Part shown: positions 17,963-26,058 of the stretch, piece after piece
Layout: every line of letters begins with the position of its first letter
How positions within the stretch are numbered: the first letter of the stretch is position 1
Made by a program: the position numbers and the translations under genes
Notes under the pieces: model-generated
Told to the model about the DNA's origin: nothing
Databases searched by the model: none
Seen by the model: the letters and a program-made list of their open reading frames with translations, nothing else
Assembly: GCA_016779205.1 (NCBI GenBank)
Contig: JADHOC010000009.1
Location: 112,315-176,314, forward strand
Source of the DNA: Planctomycetota bacterium
GTDB lineage: Bacteria; Planctomycetota; UBA1135; GCA-002686595
Direction: 5' to 3'
DNA length: 64,000 nucleotides

Positions 17963-18399
17963 GGCAGAAAGGGGTTTGGCAGGTGTCGACCGCGCCTTGG
18001 CGGTGGGACGACTGGTGTGGGTGGGGTCTGGTGGGCTCGACGGGCCGGCAGAGGCCGTTTGATTTCTCACCATGAGCGCACCCTACAAGGGGAAACCCTT
18101 ACGCTGGAGGCCGTATCAGGGGTTAACCCTAAAGAGGTTACCGCGGCGTGTGCGGACCCCCTCAGGGGGTGCTCCAGGGCGGTTCTCGGCTCGAGGCGCA
18201 GACCAGGGTTGGACACAGTTGCGGCCCGATCCGGTCCGAGTGCGACGAGTCGAGCGCCGGGACGGGGGGCTGAGCTCGGTGGGTCTCAGTTTCGGGGTCC
18301 AGGGTTCGGGCGGCGCCCGGGTTCGGCGCAGGGGCCTCAGTCTCCCGCTCCCGGATTCCGACAAGCATCCGGGGCGCGCCACGGCTGCCCCGGCCTGCC
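17963..18399. promoter_or_regulatory. Divergent promoter region with two small inverted repeats
   Basis: This 437-base non-coding stretch lies between divergent genes. It contains AAGGG-GAAA-CCCTT (18087-18100), which would fold as a short hairpin with a GAAA loop, and 20 bases further on the 10-base perfect palindrome GGGTTAACCC (18120-18129). Both share the core GGG..CCC with an A/T centre, so they could be two operator copies for one regulator. No promoter was assigned. Confidence 0.35.
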
Positions 18400-20157
18400 A
18401 TGACCTCGAGCCAGCCTGACTCAGCGACCTGCTCCAGCGGAGCGACGGAGCCCCGTCGACGCCTCGGGGCGGGACGCTCGGGCCAGGTCTTCGAGGAGGT
18501 CACGCCTGACGGGCGCTCGCTTGCGTGCAAGGTCTTCCTGCCCGACGGCGCCAGCAGCCTCGTCAATCAGCTCCTCACGGGGGCGGTGAACCCCTACCGC
18601 TGGAACCGGCACGCCGTGGACTGCGCCGTGCTTCGGCGGAGGATCCTGGCGCCGCTGGTGCAGTGCTGGTTCGGCGGAGAGCTGCGTCTCCCCGAGACCG
18701 AGGGCTCCCGGTGGGACGCCGAGCACCGCGCCTTCGAGCTCAGGGCAGAGCGTGTGAAGGGGAGGCACACTCAGCTGCGGCACTCTCTCGGGGGAGGCGA
18801 CACGGACGAGGTGTCCGAGCTCGTGCGGCGCATCATGCGCCCGCTGCAGCATTATCTGGCTGAGAGCGGCTTCGACGGCCTCCTCTGGCAAGCCGGGAAG
18901 GGCAACCCCGTCGCGGCGGCCAACTACATGCGTGACCTCTCCGGGGGCGCCGCAAGGTGGGTGTGGATCGACGCCGAGTCTGGCGTGCCTGCGCTGTTTC
19001 CCATGGCGGTGTGGACCCTCGCGACCACCTACCTCCCGCTCTGTGTGAAGCACCGTCGGTGGCTGTTCGACGATGTGGATGTGTCCCGGCTGCAGCGGTA
19101 CGTGGAACGGAACGCAGCGGAGCTCCGCGCGGCGGTCGGCGCCGCGGCCCTCGAGGCGCTGCGGGCGGATGTCGCGGCTCTCGGGAATGCGCAGTGGGAG
19201 TGGCGCTCCCTCGGGCGTCATGGGCGCGGGGTGGAGTCCCACCTGGTCACAGGCAAGCTCTCCTCCGACGCAGCGGCGACGTTCCGGGGGCGGCCCCTTC
19301 GCTGGTCGGGTCACCTGGCCTCCCAGGCGGCGCGGTCGGTGTTCAGGCGGGTGGGCTCCCGTTGCCGGGCGGCCTGGTCACGCGTGAGCCTCTCCGGGAG
19401 CCTGCGTGTGCTCGCGTCCTACGGGGCCTTCTTCGCATCGAGGTCCAGACGTCGCCGGTGGGCGAGTCACCATGTGCGGCGGCGGATCCTGGACTGGCGC
19501 CGTCGCGGAATGCTCTCCCCGGAGACGGCCGGCGCCGTTCGCGCCTCGATGAACACGGACGTGGCGTCGGAATACGTGGCGGACTTCGGTGTCCACCTCG
19601 CCATCAAGCCAGCGGTCAAGGTCCTGACGTGGCTGACCCTGCCGGTCCTGGCCTTGAGCGGGCTGGCCGACCACTGGACCCTGGTGGGGCTCCTTGCCTT
19701 CAGCGGGGCCCTGGGGCGCACCCTCTACACCGGCTGCCGGACCCTCCAGGCAGCCCTCGGGCGCGGTCCGTGCCCCTGGGTAGCCCTCGGCATGGGTATG
19801 CTGCCCGTCATCGGCAACGCGGCTTTCCCCATCCAGCTCCTCGCCGCCACCCGGGGACAACGCGGCCTCGTCGCTCGCTTCCTCGTCCATGACATCCTCT
19901 CGGGCCTGGGCCGGCGGCTCCCCATCTGGGGCGGAGCCGACACGCTCGCCGAGCACACCTTCAACGACCTGGCGGGCTGGCTCTGTGGCGCCGGCGCTGG
20001 GTCCGCCGTGCGGCCCCAGCGCGGGGCCCCCTCTCCCCGCGGGCACCAGGCCTCCCAGGTTGCGGTCGCCGAGGCGCTCGATCGGGCGCCGTCCCTGGTC
20101 CGGCCGACCCCGGACGCCTCGTCCCCAACAGCGGAAGAGTCAGCGCCGCTGCGCTGA
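18400..20157 (+). CDS. Kinase-like membrane protein of unknown function
   Basis: This 585-residue protein is not assignable to a named family. Residues 23-31 (GAGRSGQVF) look like a kinase glycine-rich loop, K44 in LACKVF like the ATP-anchoring lysine, and the stretch 167-195 (KGNPVAA, then VWIDAESG with D191) like a catalytic loop plus a metal-binding aspartate. This pattern recalls atypical kinases that act on sugars or lipids. From about residue 395 the chain becomes hydrophobic with three or four likely membrane segments, and it ends in a Pro/Ser-rich tail. It lies just upstream of the nonulosonate genes but 150 bases away, so a link is only possible. It starts at ATG 18400. Confidence 0.55.
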   Translation: MTSSQPDSATCSSGATEPRRRLGAGRSGQVFEEVTPDGRSLACKVFLPDGASSLVNQLLTGAVNPYRWNRHAVDCAVLRRRILAPLVQCWFGGELRLPETEGSRWDAEHRAFELRAERVKGRHTQLRHSLGGGDTDEVSELVRRIMRPLQHYLAESGFDGLLWQAGKGNPVAAANYMRDLSGGAARWVWIDAESGVPALFPMAVWTLATTYLPLCVKHRRWLFDDVDVSRLQRYVERNAAELRAAVGAAALEALRADVAALGNAQWEWRSLGRHGRGVESHLVTGKLSSDAAATFRGRPLRWSGHLASQAARSVFRRVGSRCRAAWSRVSLSGSLRVLASYGAFFASRSRRRRWASHHVRRRILDWRRRGMLSPETAGAVRASMNTDVASEYVADFGVHLAIKPAVKVLTWLTLPVLALSGLADHWTLVGLLAFSGALGRTLYTGCRTLQAALGRGPCPWVALGMGMLPVIGNAAFPIQLLAATRGQRGLVARFLVHDILSGLGRRLPIWGGADTLAEHTFNDLAGWLCGAGAGSAVRPQRGAPSPRGHQASQVAVAEALDRAPSLVRPTPDASSPTAEESAPLR

Positions 20158-20261
20158 GCGCCGCGGCCCGTTCCCTGGTCCTCGTGCGGCGCCGAGGACG
20201 CGTGGGCCATGGACGAATGAGCGGCCCTCACGCTCCACGGCGTGATCTTCCGAACTCCTGT

Positions 20262-20290
20262 CCCTGGGGCTTCCCCCGGGCACCCCAGGG
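20262..20290 (+). promoter_or_regulatory. Hairpin over the pseB ribosome-binding region
   Basis: The perfect 8-base inverted repeat CCCTGGGG / CCCCAGGG (20262-20269 and 20283-20290) has a 13-base spacer and ends 15 bases before the pseB ATG. Its right arm overlaps the purine run AGGGGGG (20287-20293), the only candidate ribosome-binding site. Folding would hide part of that site. It may also simply terminate upstream transcription; it has no T tract. Confidence 0.4.
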
Positions 20291-20305
20291 GGGTAGCGTG
20301 CCCGG

Positions 20306-21304
20306 ATGCTCGAAGGGAAGACAGTCCTCGTGACCGGTGGAACCGGGTCGTTTGGCCACGCATTCGTGCCGATGACCCTGGAGCGCTACAAGCCGAAGAA
20401 GCTCATCATCTACTCGCGGGATGAGATGAAGCAGTGGGACATGGCGAAGCGCTTCGAGGGGCACAGCGCCCTCCGGTTCTTCATTGGGGACGTGCGTGAC
20501 CGAGAGCGGCTCTATCGCGCCCTCGACGGGGTTGACTACGTGGTGCACGCCGCCGCGACCAAGATCGTGCCCACGGCGGAGTACAACCCCTTCGAGTGCG
20601 TCAAGACGAACGTCATGGGGGCCATGAACCTCATCGACGCCTGCATCGACAGCGGGGTCAAGCGCGTGGTGGCGCTCTCGACGGACAAGGCCAGCAGCCC
20701 GGTCAACCTCTACGGGGCCACCAAGCTGGCCTCCGACAAGCTCTTCATCGCGGGGAACTCCTACTCGGGCGAGCACGAGACTCGCTTCTCGGTGGTCCGG
20801 TACGGCAACGTGATGGGGTCCCGGGGCTCGGTGATTCCCTTCTTCATGTCGATCAAGGATCAGGGCAAGCTGCCGATCACGGACCCGCGGATGACGCGCT
20901 TCATGATCTCGCTCGAGGACGGCGTTCAGCTGGTCTACGACGCCTTCGACGACATGGTCGGCGGGGAGATCTACGTGAAGAAGATCCCCTCCATGCGAAT
21001 GGACGATCTGGCCCGCGCCATCGCCCCCGAGGCCGAGCAGGAGATCGTGGGGATCCGGCCTGGCGAGAAGCTGCACGAGCAGATGATCGGGGCCGAGGAC
21101 TCGCTGACCACCTACGAGTACGAGCACCACTACAAGATCCTCCCCGCGATCCACAACTGGTCCGCGGACGTCGGGCGGATCAAGACCGGGACCAAGGTGC
21201 CCGAGGGTTTCACGTACTCCAGCGAGACGAACGACCATTGGATGTCGCGCGAGGAGCTCTCGGCCTGGATCGACGCGAACCGCGAGAAGATCGGCGCGAT
21301 CTGA
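20306..21304 (+). CDS. pseB: PseB-type UDP-GlcNAc 4,6-dehydratase
   Basis: This is a 332-residue extended SDR enzyme. The nucleotide-binding motif TGGTGSFG is at 10-17, the catalytic D127-K128 in STDKAS, and Y136-x-x-x-K140 in YGATK. Replacing the usual threonine before the tyrosine, the D-K pair is the mark of the inverting PseB subgroup. It converts UDP-GlcNAc to a 4-keto-6-deoxy-L-sugar, the first step to pseudaminic acid. It heads the operon pseB-pseF-pseH-pseI. The aminotransferase PseC, usually the next gene, is absent. A related role in other L-sugar pathways cannot be excluded, but the downstream genes favour nonulosonic acid. Confidence 0.92.
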   Translation: MLEGKTVLVTGGTGSFGHAFVPMTLERYKPKKLIIYSRDEMKQWDMAKRFEGHSALRFFIGDVRDRERLYRALDGVDYVVHAAATKIVPTAEYNPFECVKTNVMGAMNLIDACIDSGVKRVVALSTDKASSPVNLYGATKLASDKLFIAGNSYSGEHETRFSVVRYGNVMGSRGSVIPFFMSIKDQGKLPITDPRMTRFMISLEDGVQLVYDAFDDMVGGEIYVKKIPSMRMDDLARAIAPEAEQEIVGIRPGEKLHEQMIGAEDSLTTYEYEHHYKILPAIHNWSADVGRIKTGTKVPEGFTYSSETNDHWMSREELSAWIDANREKIGAI

Positions 21305-21364
21305 GGCCACGGCGATGGGCAGGCACCTGCAGACGGTCGCGCGCGACCGCTCCCGGGAGGGGCG

Positions 21365-22063
21365 ATGAGGCTGGCCGTGATCCCCGCCCGCGGCGGGAGC
21401 AAGCGAATCCCCCGCAAGAACGTGCGGGAGTTCTGCGGGCGGCCCATCATCGCCTGGTCGATCGAGGCCGCGCACGCGGCCGGCTGCTTCGATCGAGTGA
21501 TCGTCTCCACGGACGACCCTGCCATCGCGTCGGTGGCGATCGCTCACGGGGCCGAGGTGCCTTTCGTGCGACCCGCAGAGCTGTCGGACGACGTCACGGG
21601 CACGATCCCGGTGATGGCGCATGCGGCCCAGCAGTGCGGCCTGGGCGCTGGAGACCTGCTCTGCGCGGTCTATCCGACCGCGCCCTTCCTTCGTCCAGAG
21701 GACCTGGCCGCCGGCCTCGCCGCGATGGAGGAGGGCGACTGCGACTACGCGCTCTCCGTCACCACCTTCCCTTTTCCGATCCAGCGGGCGGTGCGGCGTG
21801 ACGGCCAGGGCCGGCTCGAGATGTTCGATCCTGAGCAGGCGGAGGCCCGCTCCCAGGATCTCGAGGAGGCCTGGCACGACGCGGCGCAGTTCTACTGGGG
21901 CCGGGTTGAGGCGTGGACCGGCGGGGCGCCGATCTTCACGCGGGAATCGCGCGGCATCGCGATCCCGCGGTCTCGGGTCCAGGACATTGACACGCCCGAG
22001 GACTGGGACCGCGCGGAGCTGATGTTTCGTGCGCTTCTCGAGCAAGGGAGCGAGCTTCCGTGA
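21365..22063 (+). CDS. pseF: CMP-pseudaminic acid cytidylyltransferase PseF
   Basis: This 232-residue enzyme is of the acylneuraminate cytidylyltransferase family. The CTP loop IPARGGSKRIPRKN lies at 6-19, and the C-terminal QDIDTPEDW is typical. It activates the nonulosonic acid with CTP to give the CMP sugar used by transferases. GGGAGGGG at 21354-21361 serves as ribosome site for the ATG at 21365. The 60-base gap from pseB holds no gene. Its stop overlaps the pseH start in GTGA. Confidence 0.9.
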   Translation: MRLAVIPARGGSKRIPRKNVREFCGRPIIAWSIEAAHAAGCFDRVIVSTDDPAIASVAIAHGAEVPFVRPAELSDDVTGTIPVMAHAAQQCGLGAGDLLCAVYPTAPFLRPEDLAAGLAAMEEGDCDYALSVTTFPFPIQRAVRRDGQGRLEMFDPEQAEARSQDLEEAWHDAAQFYWGRVEAWTGGAPIFTRESRGIAIPRSRVQDIDTPEDWDRAELMFRALLEQGSELP

Positions 22064-22626
22064 GCCGCACTCGCGGGGTCGAGCGAGGGATCCCGGGCGA
22101 GGGTGCGCTGCGCCCGATGGTGGACGCGGACCTCGAGCGTGTCCTCGGGTGGCGTAACCACCCCGACGTGCGTCGCTGGATGTACACGTCCCACGAGATC
22201 GAGCTGGACGAGCACCGGCGCTGGTTCAGGGGGGCCTCCGAGGACGAGCGCCGACACCTCCTCGTGTACGAGCTCGACGGGGAGCCCTGTGGGTACGTCA
22301 ACGTGACCTCGGAGGGCGGCCCTGGAGGCCCTGGCACCTGGGGGTTCTATCTCTCGCCGGACGCTCCGCGTGGGGCGGGCCGGGGCCTTGGTCTCGCCGC
22401 ACTCCGTTACGCCTTCGAGGTGGTGGGGCTCGGGGAGCTGCGCGGGGAGGCGCTCTCGAGCAACGTGAACTCGATCGCCTTCCACCGGCGGCTGGGCTTC
22501 ACCGAGACGGAGGAGCGCCTCGGCCACCACGTCGCGGAGGACGGCGAGCGCCACGACGTCTCCTGCTTCCAGCTCTCCCGTGGCGCCTGGCGTGAGCAGG
22601 CCATGGACCAGGATCAGCGCACATGA
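22060..22626 (+). CDS. pseH: PseH-type GNAT N-acetyltransferase
   Basis: This is a 188-residue GNAT protein with the acetyl-CoA loop in RGAGRGLGLAALRYAF and a C-terminal NVNSIAFHRRLGFTE strand-helix, the ribosomal-type/PseH pattern. In the pathway PseH acetylates the 4-amino group made by PseC. GTG start at 22060 overlaps the pseF stop by 4 bases, and its own stop overlaps the pseI ATG, so the three are translationally coupled. Since PseC is missing here, either it is encoded elsewhere or this enzyme acts on another amino sugar. Confidence 0.85.
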   Translation: MSRTRGVERGIPGEGALRPMVDADLERVLGWRNHPDVRRWMYTSHEIELDEHRRWFRGASEDERRHLLVYELDGEPCGYVNVTSEGGPGGPGTWGFYLSPDAPRGAGRGLGLAALRYAFEVVGLGELRGEALSSNVNSIAFHRRLGFTETEERLGHHVAEDGERHDVSCFQLSRGAWREQAMDQDQRT

Positions 22627-23678
22627 GCGACACGACCTTCGAGATCGCCGGCCGGCCCATCGGCCCGGCTCACCCGCCGTACGTCATCGCGGAGATGTCC
22701 GCCAACCACAACGGGAGCCTGGAGAACGCGAAGCGCATCATCGAGCAGGCGAAGGCCTGCGGCGCGGACGCGGTGAAGCTCCAGACCTATCGACCGGACA
22801 CCATCACCCTCGACGGCGACTCCGAGGAGTTCTGGATCCGGGGTGGCCTCTGGGACGGCAAGAGCCTGTACCAGCTCTACGAGGAGGCCCACATGCCGTG
22901 GGAGTGGCACGCGCCGCTCTTCGACCACGCACGGGAGGTGGGCATCACGATCTTCTCGAGCCCGTTCGACGACACGGCCATCGAGCTGCTCGAGAAGCTC
23001 GCCGCGCCGGCTTACAAGATCGCCTCCTTCGAGGCGGTGGACCTCCCCCTCATCCGCCGCGCCGCATCGACGGGTAAGCCGTTGATCATCTCCACCGGCA
23101 TGGCCGACGACGCCGAGATCGCGGAGGCGGTGGAGGCGGCCCGAGGAGCGGGGTGTACCCAGTTGACGCTGCTGCACTGCGTCAGCGGCTATCCCGCGCC
23201 GCCGGGCGACTACAACCTCCGGACGATGCAGGACATGGCGGTCCGCTTCGGCGCGGTCGTGGGGCTCTCTGACCACACGCTCGACAACGCCACCGCGGTG
23301 GCCTCGGTGGCCCTCGGCGCCTCCGTGATCGAGAAGCACTTCACCCTGGATCGCTCAGGCGGCGGTCCGGACGACTCGTTCTCCCTCGAGCCTGACGGGC
23401 TCGAGGAGCTCTGCTCGGGGGCGCGAACCGCGTGGGAGGCGCTCGGCGCCGTGGACTATGGCCGCAAGTCGAGCGAGCAGGGGAATGTGCAGTTCCGCCG
23501 CTCCCTCTACTGGGTGGCGGACCTCGAGGCCGGCACCGAGGTCACGGCGGGGGCACTGCGCAGCGTCCGGCCCGGGTACGGCCTCGCCCCCAAGCACCTG
23601 GACCGCCTGCTCGGCCGTCGCCTGGCCCGTGCGGTTCGGGCGGCCACGGCCACGAAGGAAGAGGACTTCCTCCCTTGA
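22623..23678 (+). CDS. pseI: Pseudaminic acid synthase PseI (NeuB family)
   Basis: This 351-residue enzyme condenses a 2,4-diacetamido-hexose with phosphoenolpyruvate to the nine-carbon acid. The NeuB barrel (about 15-275) shows EMSANHNG near 25-32, KLQTYRPDTI, FSSPFDDTAIELL and GLSDHTL, with PseI-like features such as the long WIRGGLWDGKSLYQLYEEAH segment. A C-terminal SAF antifreeze-like domain (about 285-345) caps the active site. ATGA overlap with pseH. It is the commitment enzyme for the nonulosonic acid. Legionaminic acid synthase is less likely given PseB and PseF. Confidence 0.92.
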   Translation: MSDTTFEIAGRPIGPAHPPYVIAEMSANHNGSLENAKRIIEQAKACGADAVKLQTYRPDTITLDGDSEEFWIRGGLWDGKSLYQLYEEAHMPWEWHAPLFDHAREVGITIFSSPFDDTAIELLEKLAAPAYKIASFEAVDLPLIRRAASTGKPLIISTGMADDAEIAEAVEAARGAGCTQLTLLHCVSGYPAPPGDYNLRTMQDMAVRFGAVVGLSDHTLDNATAVASVALGASVIEKHFTLDRSGGGPDDSFSLEPDGLEELCSGARTAWEALGAVDYGRKSSEQGNVQFRRSLYWVADLEAGTEVTAGALRSVRPGYGLAPKHLDRLLGRRLARAVRAATATKEEDFLP

Positions 23679-23718
23679 GCGCGGCGAAGCGAGCCCGCTT
23701 GGGTCGGGGGAGGGCCGG

Positions 23719-24648
23719 ATGGTGATCGGCGGCGCCGATGACCCCATGGAGCCGTTGCTCCAGCTCGACGTGGCGCCTCCCTCGCCCCTGCACGCCGTGC
23801 AGGGCTGGCTCGTGCGGCAGGCCGTCAAGGGCTGGCTGCCACTGCGTGGCTTTTGGCCCGCGGCGGCGCTCGAGGCCACCCCACGGGCCGGGCGACTCTC
23901 CATCGAGCTGGTGAGCCACTGCTGGGGGTACTCACACCTGCTGGAGTGCCAGCTGGGCAGCCTGGTGGCGGCCCCTCCCGCCTCCGTGGACGTGACCATG
24001 ACGGTGTACCACAGCGCCGAGGACCGGCGAACCGTGGACCTGCTCGCCCTCACGGCGGAGCAGCGCGTCCCCGGTGTGCGCTGGAACTGGCGCAACGTCC
24101 CCCCCGAGCAGCTCTTTCGGCGCTCCATCGGGCGCAACCACGCCGCGCTCGCCACGGAGGCGGACTGGATCTGGTTCACCGACTGCGACGTGCTCTTCAC
24201 CCGCGGCTGCCTCGACGGGCTGGGTGACGCGCTGCAAGGTAGGACCGACCCCCTGGTGTACCCATCCTCTGAGCTGCTCACGGCGCTCCTCCCGGAGGAG
24301 GCCGTCCGCGGTGGCGAGGCTCCGTCCCTGCGCGACGTGGCGGATGAGCTGGACTTCGTGGAGGTGCCCGTGACCCGCGCCAAGGGACCGCTACAGATCA
24401 CCCACGGAGACGTGGCCAGGACGAACGGTTACTGCAGGGAGATCGCAGCCTTCCAGCGACCGGAGGAAAGCTTCGCGAAGTGCCACGAGGACACGGCCTT
24501 CCGGTGGCTCCTGGGCACCCCCGGCACACCCATCGAGGTCCCAGGCCTCGCGCGGATCCGTCACCTGGCCAAGGGGCGCTATGGGGACGCTGGAGCCCTC
24601 CGGCGCGCGGTGCGGCGGCTGCAGGAGCGGCTCCGCCATCCCGCTTGA
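23719..24648 (+). CDS. GT-A fold glycosyltransferase of the nonulosonate operon
   Basis: The start is set at ATG 23719, which has GGGGGAGGG about 6 bases upstream; the frame is open earlier but that part lies over pseI. The 309-residue product shows a GT-A fold core with SIELVSHCWGYSHLLECQLGS near 61-80 (nucleotide-binding strand) and D155-C-D157 in FTDCDVLF, a DxD metal motif. The 40-base gap from pseI makes it the last gene of the operon. It may attach or extend a surface glycan; donor and acceptor are unknown. No signal peptide is seen, so it is cytoplasmic. Confidence 0.72.
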   Translation: MVIGGADDPMEPLLQLDVAPPSPLHAVQGWLVRQAVKGWLPLRGFWPAAALEATPRAGRLSIELVSHCWGYSHLLECQLGSLVAAPPASVDVTMTVYHSAEDRRTVDLLALTAEQRVPGVRWNWRNVPPEQLFRRSIGRNHAALATEADWIWFTDCDVLFTRGCLDGLGDALQGRTDPLVYPSSELLTALLPEEAVRGGEAPSLRDVADELDFVEVPVTRAKGPLQITHGDVARTNGYCREIAAFQRPEESFAKCHEDTAFRWLLGTPGTPIEVPGLARIRHLAKGRYGDAGALRRAVRRLQERLRHPA

Positions 24649-24663
24649 GGGCGCCCGCGTCGC

Positions 24664-26058
24664 TCAGTCGACGGCGCGTCCCATCACCGCCGTGAGGATG
24701 TCCACATAGCGATCGACGCACTCGTCGAAGCTGAGGTCGCAGTCCCGCAGGTAGGCCGGGTCGACGATGCCATGGTGGCTCGCGGACTGAATGGCGAGGA
24801 GGAAGCGACGGAGCTCATCGTGGGTCGCCACCTCGAAGGTGCCGTCCTCGATCGCGCGGAGCTCTCGCGCGAGCTCGATGGGATCGTCCACGGAGATGAC
24901 TCCCGGTCCACCCCGGTAGAAGGCGCGACCGAAGGCGATGGAGGGCTTGCCGCGGAAGAGCGCCTCCCAGCCGGCGGTGCCGGTGATGGTGGCCACGGCC
25001 TCGCAGCGCTCGATGAGGTCGAAGGTGTTCTCCTGCTTGGAGACCAGGTGGACGGCGGGGATGCCTGCGAGGTGCTCGTAGAAGCCAAGCTCTCGCTTGG
25101 CGAAGCGCTGGGCCGGGTTCTCCTTGACCACCACCTTCCAGCCTGCGGGCAACGCTCGCGCCAGCGTCTCGATGGCGAGGTTCTGGTCCACATAGACGCC
25201 CCCCATGGGGGAGGTGGTCGCCTCCGGCTGCAGGTGCAGGGGGAAGTAGATGAAGCGCTCTCCGTGGCGGGGCGCTTCCCTGCGCGCCTGGCGATAGGCG
25301 AGGCCGTTCCAGAGGGTGCGGTGGATCCTCAGGCGGTCATCGCCCCGAAAGAACTTCTTCGAGCGCTGGTAGAGGCGCTTCTTCCAGCTGAGGTCGGAGA
25401 CGCCCATGTAGAACGGCGTGTGCTCCGCCGTCCGGCGCTCGAATTCCGCCTCAAGGTGCGGTTCGAGCTCCCCGGCGGTGGGGGCGTGCGGGGCGCGCTG
25501 GCGGAGCTCGCGGTAGGCCGCCTCGATGGGTTCGAAGAGCCCGTTGATGGACTCCGAGATCACGAACGTCTCCTTCGTTTGAATCTGAGCCAGAAACAGG
25601 ACCTCGAGGCCCATGGCGCTTGCCACGGAGTGGAGGACGTACGGGAAGGGGTGGTGTGGGATCTCCGAGAAGATGAGGCGTCGGTAGCCCCCTTCGCAGA
25701 GCAGGCCGTAGGCCCAGGCCAAGTGTTCGCGGTAGAGGACCCTGCGCTTGTTGTAGGACTGGCCGGTGGTCGCGCCGCGGAAGATGCGCTCGTACATCCG
25801 GAGGGCGGTGACCTCATTGGGCAGGAGCTGCTCGAGGAGGTGGCTCCCGGGGAACTGCGCGTAGGGATTGGCGCGATAGGTGCAGGCCCGAAAACCGTTC
25901 CGGGCCGAGAGGAATTCATCTGCCTCGGGGCCAAGGAAGTTGCTGCGGGACACGAGCCCGACCTTCTTCGGACGGCACGTGGCCAGGGCCCGCTTCAGCG
26001 CCGCCTGATTGAGGGGGCGCCGGAAGCCGAAGAACAGGGTCGCGGGAACCTCAGGCAT
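24664..26058 (-). CDS. Capsule-type (PF05159-like) glycosyltransferase, copy B
   Basis: The start at ATG 26058, inside the 8-base ATGCCTGA overlap with the preceding gene, is preferred to 26085. The 464-residue protein has a GT-B-like C-terminal half with VVVKENP and ITGTAGWEALFRGKPSIAFG, patterns of the capsule synthesis/export family of KpsS, KpsC and related Kdo transferases. It is a paralogue of the next gene: both share FYM near mid-chain, HLQPEATT, GGVY.DQ, IETL.RALP.GW, KENP.QRF.KR and TGTAGWEAL. It converges on the nonulosonate operon with only 15 bases between. A role in moving CMP-activated acidic sugar to a lipid or glycan is inferred. Confidence 0.72.
   Translation of the reverse strand: MPEVPATLFFGFRRPLNQAALKRALATCRPKKVGLVSRSNFLGPEADEFLSARNGFRACTYRANPYAQFPGSHLLEQLLPNEVTALRMYERIFRGATTGQSYNKRRVLYREHLAWAYGLLCEGGYRRLIFSEIPHHPFPYVLHSVASAMGLEVLFLAQIQTKETFVISESINGLFEPIEAAYRELRQRAPHAPTAGELEPHLEAEFERRTAEHTPFYMGVSDLSWKKRLYQRSKKFFRGDDRLRIHRTLWNGLAYRQARREAPRHGERFIYFPLHLQPEATTSPMGGVYVDQNLAIETLARALPAGWKVVVKENPAQRFAKRELGFYEHLAGIPAVHLVSKQENTFDLIERCEAVATITGTAGWEALFRGKPSIAFGRAFYRGGPGVISVDDPIELARELRAIEDGTFEVATHDELRRFLLAIQSASHHGIVDPAYLRDCDLSFDECVDRYVDILTAVMGRAVD

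Noticed and set aside
20228..22045. A 605-residue minus-strand open frame across pseB and pseF
   Set aside because: Antisense shadow of well-recognised genes, with Arg/His-rich, domainless sequence.
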